NCBI GenBank assembly: GCA_017940465.1
Contig: JAGAYN010000030.1
Span: 1-56,937 of the forward strand
Length of the DNA stretch: 56,937 nt
Direction of reading: 5' to 3'
From: Bacteroidales bacterium
Lineage (GTDB): Bacteria > Bacteroidota > Bacteroidia > Bacteroidales > P3
This document shows, piece by piece, positions 34,312 through 44,826 of this stretch. How positions within the stretch are numbered: the stretch's first letter is position 1; each line of letters opens with the position of its first letter. A program made the position numbers and the translations under genes. The notes under the pieces were generated by a model, which was not told the DNA's origin, ran no database searches, and saw only the letters and a list, made by a program, of their open reading frames with translations.

Positions 34312-34677
34312 ATGGTAAAACAGTACGAAACCGTTTTCATTGCAACTCCCGTTTTGTCTGAAGAACAGATGAAGGAAACGGTCAAGAAGTACACCGACCT
34401 GCTCAAGAGCAAAGGAGCCGAGATCGTGTACGAGAACAACTGGGGCATGCGCAAGCTGGCCTATCCTATCCGCAAGAAGACCACCGGCTTCTACTACCTC
34501 ATCGAGTTCAAAGCCGAGGGCAGTGTGATCAACGACCTGGAGGTGGCCTACAAGCGCGACGAGCGCCTGCTCCGCTTCCTCACCGTCAGCCTCGACAAGC
34601 ACGCCGTGGCCTACAACGAGAAAAAGCGCAACGCCAAGAAAGAGGCCCCCGCAGCGGAGGCTCCCGCCGAGGCTTAA
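34312..34677 (+). CDS. rpsF: Small-subunit ribosomal protein S6 (bS6)
   Basis: A 121-residue protein with [40 protein letters not shown] and [16 protein letters not shown], standard bS6. It forms a heterodimer with S18 on the 30S platform. The C-terminal tail is Ala/Glu-rich. It is the first gene of rpsF-rpsR-rplI, and no promoter is visible between the tRNA terminator and this start. Confidence 0.97.
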   Translation: MVKQYETVFIATPVLSEEQMKETVKKYTDLLKSKGAEIVYENNWGMRKLAYPIRKKTTGFYYLIEFKAEGSVINDLEVAYKRDERLLRFLTVSLDKHAVAYNEKKRNAKKEAPAAEAPAEA

Positions 34678-34714
34678 GTGCAAGGTTTAACATTATTAAA
34701 GAAAGACATCAAAC

Positions 34715-34981
34715 ATGGCTAACGAAAGCGAAATCAAATATTTGACCCCCATCGCTGTGGAGACGCAGCGCAAGAAATACTGCCGCTTCAAGAAGCTCGG
34801 CATCAAGTATATCGACTATAAGGATGCCGACTTCCTGCTGAAGTTCGTCAACGAGCAGGGCAAGATTCTGCCCCGCCGCATTACCGGCACCTCGAACAAG
34901 TACCAGAAGAAGGTCTCGCAGGCCATCAAGCGCGCCCGCCATATCGCATTGATGCCCTATGTCGCCGATTGTCTCAAATAA
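34715..34981 (+). CDS. rpsR: Small-subunit ribosomal protein S18 (bS18)
   Basis: An 88-residue protein with [36 protein letters not shown] and the terminal [14 protein letters not shown], which identify bS18. It lies 37 bases after rpsF and 19 before rplI. It has no zinc-binding cysteine cluster. Confidence 0.97.
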   Translation: MANESEIKYLTPIAVETQRKKYCRFKKLGIKYIDYKDADFLLKFVNEQGKILPRRITGTSNKYQKKVSQAIKRARHIALMPYVADCLK

Positions 34982-35000
34982 ACACAAGGAGGAAGAATAG

Positions 35001-35444
35001 ATGGAAATCATACTTAAGCAAGACGTGGCCAACCTGGGCTACAAGGACGAAATCGTGACCGTCAAGAACGGCTATGCCAACAACTATCTTCTTCCCAAGG
35101 GAATGGCCATCATCGCCACCCCGGTGAACAAGAAGATCCACGCCGAGAACCTGCGCCAGCGCGCCCACAAGGAGGAGGCCCTCCGCAAGACCGCCGAGAC
35201 CCAGCAGGCCGCCCTCAACGGCAAGACTGTCAAGATCATCGCCAAGGTGGGCGAGAATGGACAGCTCTTCGGCGGCATCAACAACATCATGGTGGCCGAC
35301 GCCCTGAAGGAGCAGCACAACTACGACATCGACCGCAAGCAGATTGTCGTCGACGCCATCAAGACCGTCGGCACCTACACCGCCAAGGTCAACGTCTACA
35401 AGGACATCAAGGCCGAACTCAACATCGAGGTCGTCGCCGAATAA
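35001..35444 (+). CDS. rplI: Large-subunit ribosomal protein L9 (bL9)
   Basis: A 147-residue protein with the N-terminal rRNA-binding domain (MEIILKQDVANLGYKDEIVTVKNGYANNYLLPKGMA split over strands) and a long connecting helix. The C-terminal domain holds GQLFGGINNIMVADALKEQ. It closes the rpsF-rpsR-rplI operon and is followed by a strong terminator. Confidence 0.97.
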   Translation: MEIILKQDVANLGYKDEIVTVKNGYANNYLLPKGMAIIATPVNKKIHAENLRQRAHKEEALRKTAETQQAALNGKTVKIIAKVGENGQLFGGINNIMVADALKEQHNYDIDRKQIVVDAIKTVGTYTAKVNVYKDIKAELNIEVVAE

Positions 35445-35465
35445 CGGGAGTCCCCTCCCGACCGG

Positions 35466-35497
35466 AAAAAGCCGGGCCGCGAGCCCGGCTTTTTTTC
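35466..35497 (+). terminator. Terminator after rplI
   Basis: GCCGGGC (35471-35477), a 5-base loop and GCCCGGC (35483-35489), flanked by AAAAA and eight T. Confidence 0.93.
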
Positions 35498-35520
35498 GTT
35501 CCCGGGAGTTGCCCCAATGG

Positions 35521-35618
35521 ATACCGGCAGCACACCAGGAGGGGAAGGAGAGGGGAAGAACATGATGCCTTCAAGAGGCTGGTGAACAGTCTGTTGTGAG
35601 ACTGCAAAAAAGCCCCTT
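35521..35618 (+). repeat. Repeat family B, copy 4, before the C10 protease gene
   Basis: 11-bp units ATACCGGCAGC, ACACCAGGAGG, GGAAGGAGAGG and GGAAGAACATG at 35521, 35532, 35543 and 35554, then the tail with CTGTTGTGAGACTGCAAAA. Confidence 0.82.
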
Positions 35619-35743
35619 TCCAGTTCTTTTTTTCAAAAAATGCCCCGCTTTTTTTCTTCCCGCTGAGGTGCAAGAAAACCAGCAAGATAGGTACAAATTA
35701 TCAAAAAAAAGCAATTTTTTTCCCCCAGGTGGAAAAAAAAATG

Positions 35744-35751
35744 TATTTTTG
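35744..35751 (+). promoter_or_regulatory. -7 box of the C10 protease gene
   Basis: TATTTTTG followed by CA, in an A/T-rich stretch. The leader is about 25 nt. Confidence 0.55.
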
Positions 35752-35782
35752 CAGTGTGAAATACATATAAAAAAAATATAAA

Positions 35783-37267
35783 ATGCAGAAAATGAACAGA
35801 CTATCAAGATTGGTAATGGCGGGAGTCCTGCTGTTGGGTGTCGGTACTGCACAGGCAGGGAACATCGACCCGAAGCAGGCCCGCGAGGCAGCAGCCACCT
35901 ACATGCGTTGGGTTGGCGACCGTGAGGGCCTCTCTGCCAATGAGTTGCAGCTGGTCCAGGTGGTGACTAACCCCCGGCTGGATGTGCCTGCGGCCTACTA
36001 TTTCAACCTGCCCGGCGAGGGCTGGATCATCTTGGCCGGCACCACCGTCATCGACCCCGTCATCGCCTATTTCCACCAAGGGCGCCTCGACATGGACCGT
36101 CTTCCCGACAACATGCGCTGGTGGCTCGACGGCTATATCGGAATGGTGATGGAGATACAGGACGACGATGTCCGTAACGCCTTCTCCGACAGCCCTCAGT
36201 GGACCGACCTGGCCAACGGAAAACCCGGCGGCGGACACAAGGCAGGGGAGCGCTACCTCATGCAGGCCAACTGGGGCCAGGGCGACGAGTTGCATCCGAC
36301 CTACAACCGCTTCTGCCCCGTGGTTCCCGATGTGGACACCCAGCGTGGCATCGACTCCACCTGCATCGTCGGCTGTGTGGCCACCGCGGCCAGCATGATA
36401 TGCCACTATTATCGCTACCCTGTCAAGCCCAAGGGTACGGTTCGCTATACCTGGCAAAAAGCTGGTAAGTCGCTGGCCCTTCAACTTGACACCATCACCT
36501 TCGACTACAGCCTCATGCCCAATCGTCTGACCAACGGCTCCAGCGAGGACCAGGTCCTTGAGGTGGCACGGATCTGTCGCGCTGTGGGGTACGGTGTGAA
36601 TATGAACTATGGCCCCCAGGGCAGCGGCGCCTTCAGCCGCAAGGTACCGGGCGCGATGAAGAACTATTTCAAGTACAAACTCGGCCAGCAGCGCTTCCGC
36701 TCCGGCGATTCGGACACGGGATTTGTCTATTCCATACGCCGTGAGCTGCTGAAAAAGAACATCCTGTACATGTCGGGCTCCTCGTCCACCAACCAGGGTG
36801 GCAGGGATGCTGCAGGCCATGCCTGGGTGTGTGCCGGCTATCGCGATCAGGACTCGAACTTCTACTTCATGAATTGGGGCTGGGATGCCGGCGGAAACGG
36901 CTTCTTCAATGTGGGCCTCAACGACATGCGTATCTCGGGCTATGGATATAACTTCAACTTGGGTCAGGCCGTCATCCTGGGCATGACCCCGCCGGACGAC
37001 TCCAACCGCTTTGTGGTGGGTATCCGCGACGTGGCCGTTCCCACCCTCGGCTACGCCTATCCCAATCCTGCCGCCCTGACGGTCACGCTCCCTTACACCA
37101 CCCAGCAGCCTGCCGAGCTGAACATCTATGCCATCGACGGCAAGCTGGTCCAGACCCGCCGTGTCCAGGCCGGACAGGGCGAGGTGGAGGTGAATGTGGA
37201 GGGCATGCCTGCCGGTATCTACATCTACCGTATGGGTGCCGCCACCGGTAAGTTCATCGTGAAGTAA
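35783..37267 (+). CDS. Secreted C10-family (streptopain-like) cysteine protease with T9SS sorting domain
   Basis: A 494-residue protein with a signal peptide ending near GTAQA. The propeptide covers about residues 27-150 and the peptidase C10 domain about 155-400. The nucleophile is Cys198 in GCVATAASMICHYYRYP and the catalytic His is His346 in AGHAWVCAGY; FYFMNWGWDAGGNGFF supplies the usual Asn/Trp pair. The last 80 residues (AYPNPAALTVTLPY... YAIDGKLVQTRRVQAG... GIYIYRMGAATGKFIVK) form a type A T9SS C-terminal domain, so secretion across the outer membrane and surface attachment are expected. Members degrade host or dietary proteins. The ATG at 35792 is an alternative start. The 3' end overlaps the opposing kinase gene by 14 bases. 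Confidence 0.92.
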   Translation: MQKMNRLSRLVMAGVLLLGVGTAQAGNIDPKQAREAAATYMRWVGDREGLSANELQLVQVVTNPRLDVPAAYYFNLPGEGWIILAGTTVIDPVIAYFHQGRLDMDRLPDNMRWWLDGYIGMVMEIQDDDVRNAFSDSPQWTDLANGKPGGGHKAGERYLMQANWGQGDELHPTYNRFCPVVPDVDTQRGIDSTCIVGCVATAASMICHYYRYPVKPKGTVRYTWQKAGKSLALQLDTITFDYSLMPNRLTNGSSEDQVLEVARICRAVGYGVNMNYGPQGSGAFSRKVPGAMKNYFKYKLGQQRFRSGDSDTGFVYSIRRELLKKNILYMSGSSSTNQGGRDAAGHAWVCAGYRDQDSNFYFMNWGWDAGGNGFFNVGLNDMRISGYGYNFNLGQAVILGMTPPDDSNRFVVGIRDVAVPTLGYAYPNPAALTVTLPYTTQQPAELNIYAIDGKLVQTRRVQAGQGEVEVNVEGMPAGIYIYRMGAATGKFIVK

Positions 37268-38489
37268 AGGTTATTGTAAATACCGACCCCTTTCCGGGTT
37301 CACTTTCCAACTGTATGTGAGCGTGGTGCAGCCGCACCACGCTTGCTACGTAGTTAAGGCCTATCCCGAAGCCTTTCACATCGTGCACATTCCCTGTCGG
37401 CACACGGTAGAACTTCTCGAAGATGTGCTTTTGGTCGGCCTTCGAGATGCCGATGCCGTGGTCCTGCACACTCAGCAGGAAGCGATTGCCCTCGCGCGAG
37501 GTGGATACGATGATGTGGGGGGATGAGGTGGAATATTTGATGCCGTTGTCTACCAGATTGTAGACGAGGTTGGTCAGGTGCAGCTCGTCGGCCAAGAGGG
37601 TGGGTGGGTCGGCCAGGAGGTGTGTCTCCATGGTGCCCTCGCGGTTGGCCATGGTCAGCCGGAAGCTGGCCAGCACGCGTGTGATGATCTGGTGGGCGTC
37701 CACTTCTTTGAGGTTGATGCTGAAGTTGCGGTTGGACATCTTGGCACTTTGCAGTATGGTCTCCACCAGCACGCGCATACGCTGGTTCTCGTCGTTGATG
37801 ATGCCTATGAAGTTGCCGCGTGACGCCGTGTCTTGTGAGATGCTTTCGTCGCCCAGCATCTCGCAGGCCAGGGCGATGGTGGATATGGGGGTCTTGATTT
37901 CATGGGTCATGTTGTTGATGAACTCGGTCTTCATCCGGTCGAGTTTGCGCTGGTTCGCCATGGTGCGCAGGGAGAAATAGAACATCACCGCGATGACGAA
38001 TACCAGGAACAGGCTGATGTAGCCATACATGTTCGAGTGGCGGCGGAGGAAGAGTTCGGTGCCGGAGAAGTAAAGCATGATGAAGAGCTGGTTGCTGGAG
38101 GTCACGCCGACAGGGTGGAAGGAATAGCGGTAGGGGGAGTCTTCCAGACGTTCCTCCTGCTGCGGGTCCGAACTGTAGAGGAACGAGCGCTGGCTGCCGT
38201 CGTAGAGCCCTACGGCAGGGTGCAGGTCTATGCCGTTGATGAGCAGTTCTTCCACAATCAGGGAGTCCAATTCTTTGTAGTTGAATGAATGCGTCTGCAT
38301 GGCGGAACTCTCCATCAGTTCCCCGTTCAGTTGCTGGATCACCGCGTCCATGGCATTGTTCACGCCTACGTTGAACATGTTGTCGTTGATGGAGAAGGTG
38401 CGCCGCGTCTGATAGAATTGTATGACCACCAAACTCACCGCCGCCACGGCAAAAACCGATATGATGAACACCCTAAACCAGCGTTTCAT
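37254..38489 (-). CDS. Membrane sensor histidine kinase
   Basis: A 411-residue kinase. TM1 lies at about residues 8-26 and TM2 at about 155-174, with a periplasmic sensor of about 130 residues that I do not recognise. A HisKA domain carries phospho-acceptor His196 (NNMTHEIKTPIST). The HATPase_c domain has the N box NLVYNLVDNGIKYS, G1 DHGIGIS, F box IFEKFYR and G2 GFGIGLNYV. All catalytic motifs are intact. No response-regulator gene is adjacent; it stands alone between a convergent protease gene and the divergent pyrG, so its partner must be elsewhere. Confidence 0.93.
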   Translation of the reverse strand: MKRWFRVFIISVFAVAAVSLVVIQFYQTRRTFSINDNMFNVGVNNAMDAVIQQLNGELMESSAMQTHSFNYKELDSLIVEELLINGIDLHPAVGLYDGSQRSFLYSSDPQQEERLEDSPYRYSFHPVGVTSSNQLFIMLYFSGTELFLRRHSNMYGYISLFLVFVIAVMFYFSLRTMANQRKLDRMKTEFINNMTHEIKTPISTIALACEMLGDESISQDTASRGNFIGIINDENQRMRVLVETILQSAKMSNRNFSINLKEVDAHQIITRVLASFRLTMANREGTMETHLLADPPTLLADELHLTNLVYNLVDNGIKYSTSSPHIIVSTSREGNRFLLSVQDHGIGISKADQKHIFEKFYRVPTGNVHDVKGFGIGLNYVASVVRLHHAHIQLESEPGKGSVFTITFTSR

Positions 38490-38522
38490 GATGTATTTTG
38501 TTTTTGTAAATTGTTCTAATAA

Positions 38523-40876
<2,354 letters not shown>

Positions 40877-40888
40877 CAGAAAGACACC

Positions 40889-41383
40889 ATGGAAGTTATA
40901 CAAAGTTTCACCATCGACCACACCCATCTGAAGCCGGGCATCTACGTGTCACGAATCGACAGGGGCTTCACCACTTTCGACCTCCGCATCACCGAGCCTA
41001 ACCGGGAGCCTGCCGTGGCGCCGGCGGCCATGCACAGCCTGGAGCACCTGATGGCCACCTGGTTCCGCAATTCGGAGGCCAAGGCGGATGTGGTGTATGT
41101 GGGGCCCATGGGATGCCTCACGGGGATGTACGTCATCATGACGGGCGACTACTCTGTGGAGCGGATGCGAGGGCTCACCATGCAGTGCCTGGAATGGGTG
41201 CTGGAGCAGAAGGCGGTGCCGGCTACCACGCCCGAGACCTGCGGCAACTACCTGTTGCACGACCTGCCCATGTGCCAGTGGGAGTCCCGCCGCTACCTCG
41301 CCCGCCTGCGGGACGATTTCCACAGCGAGTACACCAAGCTGCAGGTGACATTGGAGGACGGGAAGGTGTTCGCCGATGCGTGA
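40889..41383 (+). CDS. luxS: S-ribosylhomocysteine lyase (autoinducer-2 synthase)
   Basis: Converts S-ribosylhomocysteine to homocysteine and DPD, the precursor of AI-2. The 164-residue protein has the metal site HSLEHL (His49, His53), with Cys118 in PETCGNY as third ligand. Glu52 and Cys76 in GPMGCLTG are the catalytic pair. It is the last gene of pyrG-mtnN-luxS, and a toxin-antitoxin module on the other strand ends 9 bases after its stop. Whether AI-2 acts as a signal here or is only a by-product cannot be judged. Confidence 0.97.
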   Translation: MEVIQSFTIDHTHLKPGIYVSRIDRGFTTFDLRITEPNREPAVAPAAMHSLEHLMATWFRNSEAKADVVYVGPMGCLTGMYVIMTGDYSVERMRGLTMQCLEWVLEQKAVPATTPETCGNYLLHDLPMCQWESRRYLARLRDDFHSEYTKLQVTLEDGKVFADA

Positions 41384-41392
41384 GGGGGCATT

Positions 41393-41668
41393 CTAGCCGA
41401 AGATGTCGGAATGGGTGCCTGTGTTTTGCAGGTACAGCAGTTCTACAAGTTGGTTTATCCTGTAGACAAGGAGCCAGTCCGGGCGGATGTGGCATTCGCG
41501 ATAGGAGGTGAAGTTGCCTGTCAAGGCGTGGTCTTTGTATTTGGGGTCGAGGGGTTCGCCGCTGGCCAGGACCTTGATGACGTGGTTGAGTTCTTCAATA
41601 GGCAGCCCCCGCTTGATGCAGCGTTTGTACGACTTTTTGAAGGTCGTGGAATAGTCGATTCCGTACAT
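41393..41668 (-). CDS. YafQ/RelE-superfamily mRNA interferase toxin
   Basis: A 91-residue basic protein beginning MYGIDYSTTFKKSYKRCIKR, with the YafQ-like pieces DHALTGNFTSYRECHIRPDW, LLVYRI and the C-terminal GTHSDIFG. The two histidines in ECHIRPDW and GTHSDIF are those expected for ribosome-dependent mRNA cleavage. The upstream gene ends 2 bases before its start, in the usual antitoxin-toxin order. The pair ends 9 bases from luxS in convergent orientation. Confidence 0.9.
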   Translation of the reverse strand: MYGIDYSTTFKKSYKRCIKRGLPIEELNHVIKVLASGEPLDPKYKDHALTGNFTSYRECHIRPDWLLVYRINQLVELLYLQNTGTHSDIFG

Positions 41669-41670
41669 CG

Positions 41671-41862
41671 CTAGCTGCGGATTTTGGACAGGAAATCGTC
41701 AAAGTTGTCGCAGTGGGTGATTTCTCCGCGTTCAAATTCGTCAATGGACTGCTCGAACTCGGTTTTTTTCGATATAATCCGAGCCCCGCGTTCGATGAGG
41801 GAGTCTATCAGTTGCTGCATGATGCTGTTTTGGCTGTCGTATTCCAGGGTCAGTGTCGTCAT
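41671..41862 (-). CDS. Antitoxin partner of the YafQ-type toxin
   Basis: A 63-residue acidic protein (MTTLTLEYDSQNSIMQQLID... ISKKTEFEQSIDEFERGEI). The N-terminal strand and following helix fit a dimerising DNA-binding antitoxin. The C-terminal acidic half (DNFDDFLSKIRS) would wrap the toxin. Identity rests mainly on size, acidity and position; it is not clearly DinJ-like. Autoregulation of the pair is expected but no operator was recognised. Confidence 0.8.
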   Translation of the reverse strand: MTTLTLEYDSQNSIMQQLIDSLIERGARIISKKTEFEQSIDEFERGEITHCDNFDDFLSKIRS

Positions 41863-41913
41863 GGCGCTTTTTTGTGGGTAACGGAGGGTGGGGGTGTTTA
41901 TTGTGTGGGGAAT

Positions 41914-41953
41914 GGAAAAAAAAACAAGAGGAGCCTGGGAGGGTTCCTCTTGC
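41914..41953 (-). terminator. Terminator of the outer-membrane barrel gene
   Basis: On the minus strand an imperfect 11-bp stem (arms 41925-41935 and 41942-41952) is followed by about nine T. Confidence 0.85.
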
Positions 41954-41984
41954 TTTTATGGATGTGCCCTTTGGGGGCGTGGCT

Positions 41985-42647
41985 TTAGAAGCTGTAGTTG
42001 AAGCCGATGCTGAAGTTGCTCAGGTGGGCGTTGATGCTCTGGGCGTTCATGTTGGCGCCGAGGCCCCACTCGTGGGTGCTGTAGTCCTCATAGGAGGTCT
42101 TCTCGGCGTAGAGGCGGGCCAGATTGATGTAGAGGTCCATGGAGAAGTTGCTGTTGAAGGCATAGTTCAGACCGGGGACCACGTTGATGCCGAAAGAGGT
42201 GAAGTTGTCTTTCTGTTTGTCGGGATAGCCTGCGACTTCTTTGCCCTTGTCAAACTCGTGGCTCGAGCTCTCGAGGCCGAGGGTCACGTTGAGCTGGGCT
42301 TCGCAGAAGACGGTGAATTTCTTCCAGTTGGCCACGTTGTAGCGGAAGTAGGGGGCGATGACAACAGCCGATTTGGGGTGCGAGGTGTAGGTGTCGTCAG
42401 CACCATAATAGTGACGGTTGTAGCTGTAGTCCCAACCGAGTTGGGCACCAATCTGCATCTTGTCGTTCAGCCAGTAGCCGAATTTGGGCATGATGGAGAT
42501 GTTGGTGTAGGCTTCGCTACCGGTGGAGAAGTTGTCGTCATGCTTGCCATCGTGAGAGAGACCGATGTTGCCACCGAGGACAAACTGTTGTGCGCTTGCT
42601 GCAAAGGCGAAGGCGGCCAGTGCGAGGGTCATTAATGCTTTTTTCAT
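41985..42647 (-). CDS. Outer-membrane beta-barrel protein
   Basis: A 220-residue protein with a signal peptide (MKKALMTLALAAFAFAASAQ). Alternating amphipathic strands predict eight to ten transmembrane beta strands (VLGGNIGLSHD, SIMPKFGYWLNDKMQIGAQLG, VVIAPYFRYN, FGINVVPGLNY). It ends in Phe (FSIGFNYSF), as outer-membrane insertion signals do. It resembles the OmpA-like or OmpW-like small porins annotated as outer membrane beta-barrel proteins in Bacteroidota. It has its own promoter (42710-42741) and terminator and seems monocistronic and well expressed. Function unknown. Confidence 0.85.
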   Translation of the reverse strand: MKKALMTLALAAFAFAASAQQFVLGGNIGLSHDGKHDDNFSTGSEAYTNISIMPKFGYWLNDKMQIGAQLGWDYSYNRHYYGADDTYTSHPKSAVVIAPYFRYNVANWKKFTVFCEAQLNVTLGLESSSHEFDKGKEVAGYPDKQKDNFTSFGINVVPGLNYAFNSNFSMDLYINLARLYAEKTSYEDYSTHEWGLGANMNAQSINAHLSNFSIGFNYSF

Positions 42648-42709
42648 TTTAATGTGTTTTTTTGGTTAAACTGTGTTTTTTTTGTTGTCTTTGTTTTGGT
42701 TTGACGGTG

Positions 42710-42741
42710 CAAAAGTACGACCTTTTTTAATTCTGGCCAAA
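42710..42741 (-). promoter_or_regulatory. Promoter of the outer-membrane barrel gene
   Basis: On the minus strand TTTG at 42738-42741, a 20-bp spacer and TACTTTTG followed by CA at 42710-42717. An AT-rich segment and a perfect 12-bp palindrome (CCGTTTAAACGG, 42760-42771) lie just upstream. Confidence 0.85.
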
Positions 42742-42879
42742 AAATTTTTGTCTGAATCGCCGTTTAAACGGTTCAAAATGTCCTTTTTAGCCTCTTTAAT
42801 GTGCTGTAAATTAAGATATTTTAACTTGATTGTTAAATTTGTTAATAACTTTCATTTTTAACATTTCAGGTGCTGGTTT

Positions 42880-44271
42880 TTAGAAGTATAGGTCGCGTTC
42901 GCCGTCGCCGATTCTGCATAAATTGCCCTCCACGCGGCGCTTGAGTTCCTCCTTGGGGAAGGTCTGGGTGAGTTGCTTGAGCAGGCGGAGGCCTTTCTCC
43001 TTGGTGGCGGGGGAGGCGTAGTCCTCGAGGTACTCGCGGAAGGTGAACATGGCGTTGGGCTTGCAGTATTCCTTGATGAGGCCGGGCTTGGCGAGGTCCA
43101 TGAAGTCGGCCCCCACGCGGCCTTTTCGGTAGCAGCCGGTGCAGAAGGAGGGGATGTAGCCTCCGTCGATCATCATGGAGATGACCTCGTCGAGCGAGCG
43201 GTGGTCGCCGAGGGTGAACTGCGCGCCGGTGTTCTCTTCCTCGTAGCCGCCGGGGTTGGTCTCGCTGGCGGCGGAGATCTGGCTGACGCCGTATTTGACC
43301 AGCTGGTCGCGCATTTCGGGACGCTCGCGCGTACTTATTATAATGCCTGTGTAGGGCATGGCGATGCGGATGATGGCGATGATTTTCATGAAGTCCTTGT
43401 CGCTGACGGGGTGGGGGATGTTTTCCGGGAGGGAGAAGGGGGTGCCTTCGGCGGGTTCGATGCGGGGGAAGGAGACGGTGTGAGGGCCGCAGCCGAAGTC
43501 TTCCTCCAGGTGGCGGGCATGTTCCATGATGGCGAGGATTTCGAAGCGGTAGTCCACCAGGCCGAAGAGGACGCCGAGGCCCACGTCGTCGATGCCGCCT
43601 TCCATGGCGCGGTCCATGACGGTGAGGCGGTTGAGGTAGTCGCCCTTGGGGGTGCCGGCGGGGTGGAACTTGCGGTACTCCACCTCGTCGTAGGTCTCCT
43701 GGAAGCATACGTAGGTGCCGATGCGCTCGGCTTTGAGCTTGGCGAAGTCGCCGACGCTCATGGGTGCGAGTTCGACGTTGATGCGGCGGATGGTGGAGCC
43801 TTTCTCGTCCTTGGCGGCGTAGGTGCGACGGATGGCCTCGACCATGTAGTCGGCGTCGTTGCGCGGGCTTTCGCCGCAGATGAGGAGGGCGCGCTTGTGG
43901 CCCATGCGCAGGAGGTGGAGGGTCTCGTTCTCGATTTCGTCGAGGGTGAGGATTTTGCGCTTGAGGGCCTTGTTGTCGCGGCGGAAGCCGCAGTAGACGC
44001 AGTTGTTCACGCAGGCGTTGCCCGTGTAGATGGGGGCGAAGAGGACGAGGCGCTTGCCGTAGATCTCCTCCTTGCAGTAGTGGGCCGTGTCGAGGATTTT
44101 GGCGATAGATGTTTCGTCCTCCACGCAGAGGAGTTTCGCCACATCGTCGAGGTTCAGTCCTTTGAGCTTCCGGGCTTTGTTCAGAATGTCGTTCAGTTCG
44201 CTCTCCGCAGGCGTGTTGTTCTCCAGCAGGCCGTAGAGCTTTTCGCGGTCGATGAAATTGGTGTGTTTCAT
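42880..44271 (-). CDS. hydG: [FeFe]-hydrogenase maturase HydG (radical SAM tyrosine lyase)
   Basis: Splits tyrosine to make the CO and CN ligands of the hydrogenase H cluster. The 463-residue protein has the radical-SAM CX3CX2C motif at Cys87, Cys91 and Cys94 (CVNNCVYCGF). It also has the C-terminal auxiliary-cluster motif CX2CX22C (FCTGCYRKGRVG... KEYC) that separates HydG from ThiH. Family stretches such as CGESPRNDADYM, VCFQETYDEVEY and SAASETNPGGY are present. It follows the TM1266-type gene in the same direction. hydE, hydF and hydrogenase subunits are not in the window. The intercistronic space carries a triple-hairpin element. Confidence 0.95.
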   Translation of the reverse strand: MKHTNFIDREKLYGLLENNTPAESELNDILNKARKLKGLNLDDVAKLLCVEDETSIAKILDTAHYCKEEIYGKRLVLFAPIYTGNACVNNCVYCGFRRDNKALKRKILTLDEIENETLHLLRMGHKRALLICGESPRNDADYMVEAIRRTYAAKDEKGSTIRRINVELAPMSVGDFAKLKAERIGTYVCFQETYDEVEYRKFHPAGTPKGDYLNRLTVMDRAMEGGIDDVGLGVLFGLVDYRFEILAIMEHARHLEEDFGCGPHTVSFPRIEPAEGTPFSLPENIPHPVSDKDFMKIIAIIRIAMPYTGIIISTRERPEMRDQLVKYGVSQISAASETNPGGYEEENTGAQFTLGDHRSLDEVISMMIDGGYIPSFCTGCYRKGRVGADFMDLAKPGLIKEYCKPNAMFTFREYLEDYASPATKEKGLRLLKQLTQTFPKEELKRRVEGNLCRIGDGERDLYF

Positions 44272-44300
44272 GGTGGTTTTGTGTTTTGGATTTCTATAAA

Positions 44301-44403
44301 TGTTGTCGCGTCCATTTGGGACGCCGTCGGAGTGCGGGCTTTGCGCTCACCGCACTGCGCTTCGCTTGTACGGTGTTATGGATGTGGCGCCTCTCCGAGG
44401 CGC
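44301..44403 (-). repeat. Triple-hairpin repeat element, diverged copy inside the hydG operon
   Basis: Read on the minus strand: GCGCCTC-GGA-GAGGCGC (44387-44403), then CACCG...CGGTG with the loop containing AAGCGAAGCGCA (44348-44375), then GCGTCC-CAAAT-GGACGC followed by GACAACA (44301-44324). Hairpin order, loop 2 and tail match the elements at 127 and 269, while stem bases differ in a paired way. Confidence 0.75.
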
Positions 44404-44460
44404 TGGTGGGGGTTCCGTCCGGCCTCCTCGGGGTGCCCTGGATTCTTCATTCTTCATTCT

Positions 44461-44718
44461 TCATTTCTCATTCGCAATTTTCTGCATCATGGCCTTGCAT
44501 TCCACGCCCTGCTGGCGGCCGAGGAGGCCTGTGAGGGCGTTGATGCGGTCGGCCGAGCCTTCCACGATGAGCGAAATGACGGCCACGGAGCGCTCCTTGA
44601 ACGGGAGGCCCTGGCGGCAGAGGATGATGTCGGCATGGTCCGACAGGATGCGGTTGATGATGTCCGCCTTGCGGCGGTCGCCAATGAGTATGCTTATTGT
44701 CCCTATTCGCTTCTCCAT
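44461..44718 (-). CDS. TM1266-type iron-only hydrogenase system putative regulator
   Basis: An 85-residue ACT-like/NikR-like small protein: MEKRIGTISILIGDRRKADI, then LSDHADIILCRQGLP, SVAVISLIVEGSADRINALTGLLG and GVECKAMMQ. It is found beside hydrogenase maturation genes and is called a putative regulator; its mechanism is not established. It has a near-perfect promoter (44759-44789) and precedes hydG by 189 bases. The end of the gene overlaps a short tandem of TCATTCT units (44442-44470). Confidence 0.85.
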   Translation of the reverse strand: MEKRIGTISILIGDRRKADIINRILSDHADIILCRQGLPFKERSVAVISLIVEGSADRINALTGLLGRQQGVECKAMMQKIANEK

Positions 44719-44758
44719 CAGGTGTTAGGCTTTTGGATTAGACATCGGTTTACGGCGG

Positions 44759-44789
44759 CAAAGGTACGAAATAAATTCCACGTGGCAAA
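44759..44789 (-). promoter_or_regulatory. Promoter of the TM1266-hydG operon
   Basis: On the minus strand TTTG at 44786-44789, a 19-bp spacer and TACCTTTG at 44759-44766. Confidence 0.85.
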
Positions 44790-44826
44790 TATTTTTTTTC
44801 CTCTACTCCGGCGGCTCTCCCGGCAA

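Noticed and set aside
42866-43708. Arg/Pro-rich minus-strand frame inside hydG
   Set aside because: Out-of-frame shadow of hydG, whose radical-SAM motifs are unambiguous.
42880-44271. HydG gene as thiamine biosynthesis protein ThiH
   Set aside because: The C-terminal CX2CX22C motif and the adjacent TM1266-type gene identify HydG; no thiamine genes are nearby.
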